Shown piece by piece: positions 1-5,868 of a stretch of 7,833 nucleotides of DNA. Location of the stretch: assembly GCA_030833685.1 (NCBI GenBank), contig JAURGS010000117.1, positions 1 through 7,833 of the forward strand, given 5' to 3'. This DNA is from Rhodoferax sp. Its GTDB lineage: Bacteria; Pseudomonadota; Gammaproteobacteria; Burkholderiales; Burkholderiaceae_C. The translations under genes were made by a program, and so were the position numbers. A model generated the notes under the pieces. It worked only from the letters and a program-made list of their open reading frames with translations. It had not been told where the DNA came from and searched no databases. Within the stretch, counting starts at the first letter, position 1, and every line of letters begins with the position of its first letter.

Positions 1-8
1 TCTTTGAT

Positions 9-599
9 TCAAATTTTCTCCTTTACCAAGGCCCGTACAGCCTGGCCATCACCACGCAAAGGGCGCCCTTTAGCATCAAGGCGGGGCGCGAAGCGCAAAT
101 CGTCCGCCTCGTGAATGCTTAAGTGCACACCCACGTTTTCGGCCAAATCCTTGCAGAAATAATCAATGCTCAACACCGACAGCGGGGAACCGCGGTTCCC
201 CTCGTATGCCCCCGCTCGGTACTGAACGCGCTGGTCAATTAAAAACAGCTCAGCCAACTTCGGGTCATCACAAAAAAGAGAGAGGTGAATATCCGACCAA
301 CGCGTGGCAATCCCGCTCCACACGGCCCCAAACAAATAGGGCCTGAATGGTGCGAGCCGATCCATCCAGTACAAAGCGCAACGCCGCAAGGCCATTAGCT
401 CTTGGGCTTGACTCTCGGGACAGAAGGTCGCAATGTAATCCCGTACCGCGTCCTCCACCATCAGGTTATCGGGTTGGACTGCGCGACCCCTTAGGCCAAG
501 ACTTTCCATGGCGCGCTTCTTCGCCATACCAAATTCCAGGCCATCCTCAACAACCCAACGGGCCGCAAGGCCGGCTACCTCTAAACGCGTATCCTGCAT
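9..599 (-). CDS. Conserved hypothetical protein with degenerate nucleotidyltransferase-like motif
   Basis: This is a 196-residue soluble protein with no signal peptide or membrane segment, and its function is unknown. Residues 91-106 (G-A-V-W-S-G-I-A-T-R-W-S-D-I-H-L) match, position for position, the spacing of the DNA polymerase beta-type nucleotidyltransferase motif (G-S-x5-A-x3-S-D-I-D-L). However, the GS is GA and the second metal-binding Asp is His (H105). A D-D pair follows at 111-112. I infer a nucleotidyltransferase-like fold that has probably lost normal catalysis. I recall similar Burkholderiales proteins, sometimes mislabelled as MurC-type ligases because they sit beside mpl, but no Mur ligase motif (for example GTHGKT) is present. 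The ATG at 599 is chosen because M-x-D-T-R-L-E fits what I recall of the family and a purine-rich GGTGGA lies just upstream. A TTG at 644 would add 15 unlikely residues. The gene is divergent from mpl with 75 bases between the starts. Confidence 0.8.
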   Translation of the reverse strand: MQDTRLEVAGLAARWVVEDGLEFGMAKKRAMESLGLRGRAVQPDNLMVEDAVRDYIATFCPESQAQELMALRRCALYWMDRLAPFRPYLFGAVWSGIATRWSDIHLSLFCDDPKLAELFLIDQRVQYRAGAYEGNRGSPLSVLSIDYFCKDLAENVGVHLSIHEADDLRFAPRLDAKGRPLRGDGQAVRALVKEKI

Positions 600-662
600 C
601 GTTCCACCATTTTGCCTGCAAGATTTCCAAAGCTTCGAGGTCAAGGGTCAGAATGCCCCACC

Positions 663-668
663 TAGAAT
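663..668 (+). promoter_or_regulatory. Candidate -10 element for mpl
   Basis: TAGAAT matches the sigma-70 -10 consensus at 5 of 6 positions and lies in the divergent spacer. The usual 7-base distance would place the transcription start at about 675, which is the A of the mpl ATG. No convincing -35 is seen 15-18 bases upstream, so this is only a candidate. The lack of a clear ribosome binding site before mpl would fit a leaderless mRNA, but it could also mean that the promoter lies elsewhere. Confidence 0.25.
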
Positions 669-674
669 CTTGGT

Positions 675-2075
675 ATGCACATTCACATACTGGGTATCTG
701 CGGCACTTTCATGGGTGGTTTAGCGCTGCTGGCCCGGCAAGCTGGGCACCGCGTGACGGGTTGCGACGCGGGCGTTTACCCGCCGATGAGTGAGCAACTG
801 CAAGCCCAAGGCATAGACCTGATAGAGGGTTTCGCAGCCGATCAAATCAGCCTGCGACCCGACATATTCGTCGTTGGCAATGTGATCAGCCGTAGCCTGA
901 AGGCGGACGGTAGCCCGAAGTTTCCTTTGATGGAGGCCATTTTGGATGAGGGGCTTGCCTACACCAGTGGTCCTCAATGGCTGAGCGAACATGTGCTCCA
1001 AGGTCGGCACGTGGTTGCTGTCGCAGGCACCCATGGCAAAACGACCACCACTGCCATGACCAGTTGGCTGCTTGAGCAGGCCGGTCTTCAACCCGGCTTT
1101 CTCATCGGCGGGGTTCCAATCAATTTCGAGAGTTCTGCCCGCCTTGGCCAGGGACCGCATTTTGTAATCGAAGCCGATGAATATGACACCGCCTTCTTTG
1201 ATAAGCGCAGCAAGTTCGTGCACTACCACCCAAGAACGGCAGTGCTGAACAACTTGGAATTCGACCATGCCGATATCTTTGATGACCTGGGTGCGATTGA
1301 AAGACAGTTTCACCACCTCTTGCGAATCGTGCCCTCACAAGGACGCGTCATCGTCAACGGTTTGGACGAGAACCTTGAACGCGTACTGGGTTTAGGGTGC
1401 TGGGCCCCGATTAGACGTTTTGGTATACCTCAGGGCGATTTCTGGGCGGAAGGACCGCCGCACGACTTCACGGTTTACCGCTCAAAGGCCAAAGTCGCTC
1501 AGGTTCGCTGGCAATTGAGCGGCGTACACAACCAACTCAACGCACTGGCGGCTATTGCGGCGGCTGAACATGCTGGGGTAGCGCCTGAAATAGCGGTTGA
1601 CGCGCTTTGCAGCTTTGGCAACGTCAAAAGGCGACTTGAGCTTCGCGGGACCGTTCAACTCCAACCAAACAATGCCGATAGCACCGTCAGCGTCTTTGAC
1701 GATTTTGCCCATCACCCCACCGCCTTTCGAACTACGCTGGAGGGCCTGCGTGACCAGCTACCCGCGCAAAAAAGGGTCGTGGCTGTTTTTGAGCCACGTT
1801 CCAACACGATGAAACTTGGCGCCATGAAAGCGCGCTTACCGTGGAGCCTGGAGCCTGCCAACCTGTCGATTTGTCATGCTGCCGGCCTGGACTGGGATGC
1901 TGCAAGCGCTTTAGCGCCCTTGGGCGAACGTGCCATTGTCACGACCAGCATCGAGCAAACAGTACAGGCAGTTCTACAACACGCACAAGCGGGCGATCAA
2001 ATCGTCTGCATGAGCAATGGCGCTTTTGGTGGTATCCATCAGCGCATCATCGACGGCCTTAGACAAGGCCGATAG
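675..2075 (+). CDS. mpl: UDP-N-acetylmuramate:L-alanyl-gamma-D-glutamyl-meso-diaminopimelate ligase (Mpl)
   Basis: Mpl is a cytoplasmic ATP-dependent ligase that joins the recovered tripeptide L-Ala-gamma-D-Glu-meso-DAP to UDP-MurNAc. This returns murein peptides directly to peptidoglycan synthesis. The 466-residue length is normal for the family. The Mur-ligase layout is visible. The N-terminal domain starts with H-I-H-I-L-G-I-C-G-T-F-M-G-G (2-15). The ATP-binding P-loop is G-T-H-G-K-T-T-T (118-125). The central domain carries E-A-D-E-Y-D-T-A-F-F-D-K-R-S-K (166-180) and N-L-E-F-D-H-A-D-I-F (193-202). G-V-H-N-Q-L-N-A-L (283-291) is followed by the C-terminal domain with F-D-D-F-A-H-H-P-T (341-349), E-P-R-S-N-T-M (373-379) and S-N-G-A-F-G-G-I-H (447-455). 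The E-A-D-E-Y-D and F-A-H-H-P-T signatures separate Mpl from MurC. The ATG at 675 gives the expected N-terminus, although the sequence before it has no good Shine-Dalgarno. The gene converges on aroG. Confidence 0.96.
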   Translation: MHIHILGICGTFMGGLALLARQAGHRVTGCDAGVYPPMSEQLQAQGIDLIEGFAADQISLRPDIFVVGNVISRSLKADGSPKFPLMEAILDEGLAYTSGPQWLSEHVLQGRHVVAVAGTHGKTTTTAMTSWLLEQAGLQPGFLIGGVPINFESSARLGQGPHFVIEADEYDTAFFDKRSKFVHYHPRTAVLNNLEFDHADIFDDLGAIERQFHHLLRIVPSQGRVIVNGLDENLERVLGLGCWAPIRRFGIPQGDFWAEGPPHDFTVYRSKAKVAQVRWQLSGVHNQLNALAAIAAAEHAGVAPEIAVDALCSFGNVKRRLELRGTVQLQPNNADSTVSVFDDFAHHPTAFRTTLEGLRDQLPAQKRVVAVFEPRSNTMKLGAMKARLPWSLEPANLSICHAAGLDWDAASALAPLGERAIVTTSIEQTVQAVLQHAQAGDQIVCMSNGAFGGIHQRIIDGLRQGR

Positions 2076-2101
2076 GCGTCAGTCAAGTCCTGAACAAGGA
2101 C
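2054..2101. repeat. Two short inverted repeats at the mpl/aroG convergent junction
   Basis: The last codons of mpl contain a perfect 7-bp stem, CGGCCTT (2054-2060) and AAGGCCG (2065-2071), with loop AGAC. A 5-bp stem, GTCCT (2087-2091) and AGGAC (2097-2101), lies in the 58-base spacer between the two stop codons. Neither is followed by a T-run on either strand, so they are not canonical intrinsic terminators. They may slow polymerase or protect 3' ends of the converging transcripts, or they may be chance. I see no better terminator for mpl or aroG here. Confidence 0.3.
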
Positions 2102-2133
2102 GCGAAATAAGGCCCGCCACGGCACAGGTGCGG

Positions 2134-3258
2134 TCAAGCTTTTCGACGCGCCAAAACCGCTTGAGATAGCAATTGCAGAACGGTCGTCGAATCGTCCCAG
2201 CCTAAACAGGCATCAGTGATGCTTTGTCCATAAGCAAGTTTGTCCGCTCTATCTTTGCCTGGTGTGAACTTTTGCGCACCAGGCTGCAGATGGCTTTCAA
2301 CCATGACACCAAAAACACCTTTGGAACCTGACTCAATTTGCTCAGCCAAGGCCTTGGCCACATCCACCTGGCGTTCGTGTTGCTTGCTGCTGTTGGCATG
2401 GCTACAGTCGACCATCAGGCTTGGGTGCAATTTTGCTGCCGCAAGATCCTTGCAGGCAGAAGCAACGCTGTGCGCATCGTAATTGGGCGTTTTGCCGCCA
2501 CGCAAAATAACGTGGCAATCCTTGTTACCCTTGGTCTGCACGATGGCGACCTGCCCATTTTTGTGAACAGACAGAAAGTGATGACCCCCTGCTGCCGCGT
2601 GAATCGCATCCGTGGCAATCTTGATGTTGCCGTCGGTTCCATTTTTGAAGCCGATCGGCGCGGAAATACCAGACGCAAGTTCACGGTGAACTTGACTCTC
2701 GGTAGTGCGCGCACCAATCGCACCCCAAGCAATGAGGTCGCCGATGTACTGGGGCGAAATCACGTCCAGAAATTCACTGCCTGCGGGCAGCCCTAATCGA
2801 TTGATTTCGATCAACAACTGACGCGCGATACGCAGCCCCTCGTCAATCCGGTAGCTCTCGTCCAGGTAAGGATCGTTGATTAAACCCTTCCAGCCTACTG
2901 TAGTGCGCGGCTTTTCAAAATACACGCGCATCACAATTTCCAGGGAGCCTGCGTACTGGTCGCGCAGCACCTTGAGACGCCGCGCGTAGTCCAGCGCGGC
3001 CGCCGGGTCATGAATAGAGCACGGACCAATCACCACCAAAAGCCGATCATCCGTGCCCACCATGATGTTGTGGATGGTCTTTCGGGTGCCAGTGATCAAT
3101 GCCTCAACCGGCGTGCCCAAAATTGGAAAAAAGCGAATCAAATGCTCCGGCGGAGGCAGAACAGTGATGTCTTTGATGCGCTCGTCGTCAGCGTGGCTGG
3201 TGCGATCCATGGGTTGTGCACCAGGTGGATACCGGTGAATAGAACTGTTGGAGGTCAT
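2134..3258 (-). CDS. aroG: 3-deoxy-7-phosphoheptulonate synthase, class I (AroG/F/H type)
   Basis: DAHP synthase condenses phosphoenolpyruvate with erythrose 4-phosphate, the committed step of the shikimate pathway to Phe, Tyr, Trp and folate. The 374-residue protein aligns with E. coli AroG over its whole length. Metal ligands are conserved: C80 in G-P-C-S-I-H-D, H287 in S-H-A-N-S-S-K, E321 in V-E-S-H and D349 in I-T-D-A (E. coli C61, H268, E302, D326). Substrate-binding stretches R-V-Y-F-E-K-P-R-T-T (111-120), G-A-R-T-T-E-S-Q (182-189) and K-N-G-T-D-G (205-210) are present. Residues lining the E. coli Phe feedback pocket are also kept: D24-D25 near the N-terminus, P169, Q170, S199 and F228. 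Feedback inhibition by Phe or Tyr is therefore likely, but the exact effector is inferred. The ATG at 3258 is chosen because AAAGGA (3270-3265) lies 6 bases before it. A TTG at 3288 sits inside the attenuator T-tract. The gene is controlled by the Phe leader and terminator immediately upstream. Confidence 0.96.
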   Translation of the reverse strand: MTSNSSIHRYPPGAQPMDRTSHADDERIKDITVLPPPEHLIRFFPILGTPVEALITGTRKTIHNIMVGTDDRLLVVIGPCSIHDPAAALDYARRLKVLRDQYAGSLEIVMRVYFEKPRTTVGWKGLINDPYLDESYRIDEGLRIARQLLIEINRLGLPAGSEFLDVISPQYIGDLIAWGAIGARTTESQVHRELASGISAPIGFKNGTDGNIKIATDAIHAAAGGHHFLSVHKNGQVAIVQTKGNKDCHVILRGGKTPNYDAHSVASACKDLAAAKLHPSLMVDCSHANSSKQHERQVDVAKALAEQIESGSKGVFGVMVESHLQPGAQKFTPGKDRADKLAYGQSITDACLGWDDSTTVLQLLSQAVLARRKA

Positions 3259-3264
3259 CGCTGG

Positions 3265-3270
3265 TCCTTT
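3265..3270 (-). promoter_or_regulatory. aroG ribosome binding site
   Basis: AAAGGA on the minus strand ends 6 bases before the ATG at 3258 and decides the aroG start. It lies 3' of the attenuator terminator, so aroG is translated only from read-through transcripts. Confidence 0.8.
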
Positions 3271-3286
3271 CAAGTCAATCAAGCAC

Positions 3287-3315
3287 AAAAAAACCGCCGG
3301 GGCTGCCGGCGGTTT
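3287..3315 (-). terminator. Attenuator terminator upstream of aroG
   Basis: On the minus strand a perfect 10-bp stem, AAACCGCCGG (3315-3306) and CCGGCGGTTT (3300-3291), closes a CAGCC loop. It runs directly into a 7-base T-tract (3293-3287). This is a textbook intrinsic terminator, but it lies after a Phe-rich leader peptide and only 28 bases before the aroG start. It is therefore read as the terminator of an attenuator, not as the end of tldD transcription alone. The opposite strand has no T-run after the stem, so it acts on the minus strand only. Confidence 0.92.
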
Positions 3316-3365
3316 CGAGTTTGTTGGGTCCTTGGCTCAGGCACTCTTCAATCTCTCCGACGCCG
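3307..3365 (-). promoter_or_regulatory. Candidate antiterminator pairing (segment 2 with segment 3)
   Basis: CGGCG (3365-3361) can pair with CGCCG (3311-3307), which is part of the 5' arm of the terminator. The helix can be extended through T3360-A3315 and C3359-G3316, and GAG (3357-3355) can pair with CTC (3319-3317), with small bulges. Forming this structure would prevent the terminator hairpin. The pairing is weaker and less regular than the other two hairpins, so the exact antiterminator is tentative. Confidence 0.45.
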
Positions 3366-3416
3366 CGCGGCGAGCGAGAAATAAAAAAATCGAAAAAAGA
3401 AGTCTTGGCATTTCAT
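3348..3416 (-). CDS. Phenylalanine-rich leader peptide of the aroG attenuator
   Basis: This is a 22-codon ORF, too short for routine gene calls, with ATG at 3416-3414 and TGA at 3350-3348. Residues 6-13 read F-F-F-R-F-F-Y-F, so six Phe and one Tyr codon occur in eight positions. The C-terminal part ends in four Arg and an Asp. Such a run is the mark of a leader peptide whose translation senses charged tRNA-Phe, as in the E. coli pheL leader. The peptide itself is not expected to have a function. When Phe-tRNA is short, a ribosome stalled on the Phe codons would mask segment 1 of the downstream hairpin. When Phe is plentiful, the ribosome reaches the stop codon, which directly follows segment 2. 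The only Shine-Dalgarno-like sequence is a weak AAAG (3429-3426) 9 bases before the ATG. The gene lies 64 bases after the tldD stop. Confidence 0.88.
   Translation of the reverse strand: MKCQDFFFRFFYFSLAARRRRD
3351..3382 (-). promoter_or_regulatory. Leader pause/protector hairpin (segments 1 and 2)
   Basis: ATTTCTC (3382-3376) pairs with GAGAGAT (3357-3351), seven pairs including one G-U. Inside it CGCC (3372-3369) pairs with GGCG (3364-3361) around a GCGC loop, with a 3x3 internal loop between the two helices. The first arm includes the last Tyr and Phe codons of the leader, and the second arm ends next to the leader stop codon. This is the placement expected of the 1:2 structure of an amino acid attenuator. 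Confidence 0.65.
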
Positions 3417-3426
3417 GGGCGCAGAC

Positions 3427-3435
3427 TTTATCACA
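3427..3435 (-). promoter_or_regulatory. Weak candidate extended -10 before the aroG leader
   Basis: On the minus strand TGTGATAAA fits the extended -10 pattern TGn followed by a 4/6 match (GATAAA) to TATAAT. No recognisable -35 lies at the right distance. The predicted start, near 3420, would leave only about 4 bases before the leader ATG, which is unusual. The leader may instead be transcribed from further upstream, including read-through from the tldD operon. Confidence 0.2.
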
Positions 3436-3480
3436 AGCAAATCGACTGAAAAACCATTTGACCGTGCATATCGCAAACGC

Positions 3481-4941
3481 TTAAGCAGTCCCTCCGACCG
3501 TCAGTCCATCAAGGCGCAAAGTTGGTTGGCCAACGCCCACCGGCACACTTTGCCCCTCTTTGCCACAGGTACCCACACCAGAATCCAAACGCATATCGTT
3601 GCCAATCATGCTCACACGCTTGAGGCACTCAGGACCGCTGCCCACCAGCGTAGCACCTTTGACCGGGTATTGGATCTTGCCTTTTTCGACCCAATACGCT
3701 TGGCTGGCAGAAAACACAAACTTGCCAGAAGTGATATCTACCTGACCGCCCCCAAAATTGGTGGCGTACAAGCCCCGATCGATGCTGGCCAGAATTTCCT
3801 CTGGCGCAAAGTCACCGCCGAGCATGTATGTGTTGGTCATCCGTGGCATCGGCACATGGGCGTAGCTTTCACGGCGTCCGTTTCCAGTGGGCTTAACGCC
3901 CATCAATCGGGCGTTCATGGCATCTTGGATATAGCCACGCAAGATGCCGTCTTCAATCAGGACGTTGCGCGCGCTGAGATGGCCCTCGTCGTCAATATTG
4001 AGCGAACCACGGCGGTCGCTGATGGTCCCATCGTCAAGCACCGTCACGCCTTTGGCAGCCACCCGCTGACCAATACGGCCACTGAAGGCGCTAGAGCCCT
4101 TGCGATTGAAGTCACCCTCGAGCCCGTGGCCAACCGCCTCGTGAAGCAATATGCCCGGCCAGCCAGAACCCAACACAACCGTCATTTCACCGGCCGGCGC
4201 CGCTCGCGCATCCAGGTTCGTCAAGGCTGCCTGGACGGCTTCGTCCACATATTGCTCGACCATGGCATCGTCGAAGTAGGCAAAGCCAAAGCGGCCACCA
4301 CCGCCTGCTGAACCTACTTCACGCCGCCCTTGTTGCTCGGCGATCACCGTGACGCTCAATCGAACCAAAGGCCTGACGTCCGCTGCCAAAGTGCCATCCG
4401 CCCTAGCAACCAAGACCACGTCGTATTCCGCCGCTAGGCCAGCCATAACCTGTGCCACACGAGGATCCTTAGCCCTGGCACGACGCTCCAGCCGTTCCAA
4501 CAGCGCCACCTTGGAGGCGCTGTCCAAACTGGCGATGGGATCGAGTCCAGCGTACAGAGACCTTGCACTGGCGACCCGCCGATTAACGACTTTGGCGCGC
4601 TTATTCTGCGCAGCACGGCCAATGGTGCGCACCGTGTGGGCAGCATCGAGCAACGAGGCCTCTGAAATATCGTCAGCGTAAGCGAACGCCGTCTTATCTC
4701 CACTGACGGCCCGCACACCCACACCCTGGTCAATACTGAAGGACCCTGTCTTGACGATACCCTCTTCCAAAGACCACGCCTCGGATCGGGTGTACTGGAA
4801 ATAAAGATCAGCTTCGTCCACCCGATGCGCGCGGATCTCTGCCAGCGCGCGCTCAAGGTGGCGTTCATCAAGACCGAAGGGTGTCAACAACAGGCTTTTG
4901 GCAATAGCCAAGCGTTCAATCGTGGGCTCGCGTGCAATCAT
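3481..4941 (-). CDS. tldD: Metalloprotease TldD
   Basis: TldD is the catalytic subunit of the TldD/TldE (PmbA) zinc peptidase. In enterobacteria this complex processes microcin B17 and takes part in CcdA degradation, and it acts on unfolded or modified peptides threaded into its core. The 486-residue length is normal. The metal motif H-E-A-V-G-H (HExxxH, 267-272) lies in the conserved G-W-P-G-I-L-L-H-E-A-V-G-H-G-L-E-G-D stretch. The C-terminal Cys ligand is at 459 in V-G-T-C-G-K-E-G-Q. The sequences R-M-T-N-T-Y (367-372) and N-F-G-G-G-Q-V-D (395-402) are also typical. No tldE/pmbA is visible in the window. The ATG at 4941 begins 9 bases after the stop of the upstream dehydrogenase, so the two are probably co-transcribed, although the Shine-Dalgarno is poor. 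The natural substrate in this organism cannot be told from sequence. Confidence 0.96.
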   Translation of the reverse strand: MIAREPTIERLAIAKSLLLTPFGLDERHLERALAEIRAHRVDEADLYFQYTRSEAWSLEEGIVKTGSFSIDQGVGVRAVSGDKTAFAYADDISEASLLDAAHTVRTIGRAAQNKRAKVVNRRVASARSLYAGLDPIASLDSASKVALLERLERRARAKDPRVAQVMAGLAAEYDVVLVARADGTLAADVRPLVRLSVTVIAEQQGRREVGSAGGGGRFGFAYFDDAMVEQYVDEAVQAALTNLDARAAPAGEMTVVLGSGWPGILLHEAVGHGLEGDFNRKGSSAFSGRIGQRVAAKGVTVLDDGTISDRRGSLNIDDEGHLSARNVLIEDGILRGYIQDAMNARLMGVKPTGNGRRESYAHVPMPRMTNTYMLGGDFAPEEILASIDRGLYATNFGGGQVDITSGKFVFSASQAYWVEKGKIQYPVKGATLVGSGPECLKRVSMIGNDMRLDSGVGTCGKEGQSVPVGVGQPTLRLDGLTVGGTA

Positions 4942-4950
4942 GGGTCGATT

Positions 4951-5868
4951 CTAGGCGCGCTGTCCACCAACCGCCTTGGCAGTGGAGTCCAACCATTCGA
5001 CAAGTGTGGCATCGTCTTCATCGACCAAACCGCTTTGGCAGGCGCGTGCAAAAGCATCACGAGTTGCCGGGCCTAGTGGGCCCTCAAAAGACACCTCAGC
5101 GCCAGCCTGTAACGCCAGGCGGGTGTCTTTGGCCAAGAGCGACATTTGGGCGCGGGGGGATCGATCTCCAGCCAAGTAACGCCGCATACGGTCTGAGCCG
5201 ATCCAACTCTGACCACTGGACTTTTCCATCACGTCCAGCGTCGCGCTCTGGTCAAGACCCAAGGCTTTTGCCAGGGCCAGAGCCTCGGCCGTCCCCAATA
5301 AGAGCACCGCGGCGGCGAGGTTGTTCACCAATTTGGTTTTACTGGCGTCACCCAGTATTTCGCTGATGACATAGCGATGCGCCGCCAGATCCTCCAGCAA
5401 CATAGCATGTTGATCCAACAAGTCAGCTCGTCCGGCAAGCATCAAGCTCATGCTGCCCTGCTCTGCACGCTGCGGTCCGCCAGACATCGGCGCCTCAATC
5501 ACCGAGATACCTGCTGCGCCAAGACGGGCGGCCATTGCTGTCACCTCGGCCGGCGCCAAAGTAGGGCAAATCAATACGGTGTGCCCGGCGCGCGCCGAAC
5601 TGACCACCCCATGAATGCCGAACAACACCTCTTCGCATTGCTGGGCATCGACTACCACCAACAAACTAACGCTGGCATCACGCACTGCCAGGCCTGGGTT
5701 AGCACAGACCTTGGCGCCCAAACGCTGAAGCGCCCCACTGCGCTGGCTGACGATGTCGCAGACATTCACGGCCCAGCCCTGGCTCAACAAGCGCCGGGCC
5801 ATGGCACCACCCATATTGCCAACCCCGATGATGGCCACGCGATCCGATAGGCGTTTAATAACGCTCAT
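4951..5868 (-). CDS. Beta-hydroxyacid dehydrogenase family NAD(P)-dependent oxidoreductase (3-hydroxyisobutyrate dehydrogenase-like)
   Basis: This is a 305-residue cytoplasmic dehydrogenase of the 3-hydroxyisobutyrate / tartronate semialdehyde reductase superfamily. Family signatures are in order. The Rossmann dinucleotide loop is I-I-G-V-G-N-M-G-G-A-M-A (13-24). The substrate-binding motif is E-A-P-M-S-G-G (125-131), where D-A-P-V-S-G-G is usual. The catalytic-lysine region is K-T-K-L-V-N-N (177-183), with K179 as the likely catalytic base. The C-terminal K-D pair is at 247-248. D38 at the end of the second beta strand hints at NAD over NADP, but weakly. The substrate cannot be assigned; candidates include 3-hydroxyisobutyrate, tartronate semialdehyde, L-threonate or succinic semialdehyde type compounds. 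Its start codon overlaps the rodA stop by 4 bases (ATGA), which implies translational coupling. There is no obvious functional tie to its neighbours. Confidence 0.88.
   Translation of the reverse strand: MSVIKRLSDRVAIIGVGNMGGAMARRLLSQGWAVNVCDIVSQRSGALQRLGAKVCANPGLAVRDASVSLLVVVDAQQCEEVLFGIHGVVSSARAGHTVLICPTLAPAEVTAMAARLGAAGISVIEAPMSGGPQRAEQGSMSLMLAGRADLLDQHAMLLEDLAAHRYVISEILGDASKTKLVNNLAAAVLLLGTAEALALAKALGLDQSATLDVMEKSSGQSWIGSDRMRRYLAGDRSPRAQMSLLAKDTRLALQAGAEVSFEGPLGPATRDAFARACQSGLVDEDDATLVEWLDSTAKAVGGQRA

Noticed and set aside
600..644. TTG-initiated N-terminal extension of the hypothetical protein
   Set aside because: The ATG at 599 gives the N-terminus expected for the family, while the extension has no supporting ribosome binding site.
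720..1316. 198-codon minus-strand ORF antisense to mpl
   Set aside because: It is a shadow of the Mpl P-loop and central domain coding frame, with no family resemblance.
3259..3288. TTG-initiated N-terminal extension of AroG
   Set aside because: The TTG falls within the T-tract of the attenuator terminator, and the ATG at 3258 has a good AAAGGA at 6 bases.
3287..3315. Reading the hairpin only as the end-of-operon terminator for tldD
   Set aside because: It lies about 165 bases after the tldD stop, after a Phe-rich ORF, and 28 bases before the aroG start, which fits an attenuator better.
3415..4311. 298-codon plus-strand ORF antisense to tldD
   Set aside because: It lies opposite the strongly conserved TldD frame, including the HExxxH motif. 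Its product shows no recognisable family, and long antisense frames are common in GC-rich genes.
5377..5850. 157-codon plus-strand ORF antisense to the dehydrogenase
   Set aside because: It is opposite the intact Rossmann-fold gene. No domain is recognised.
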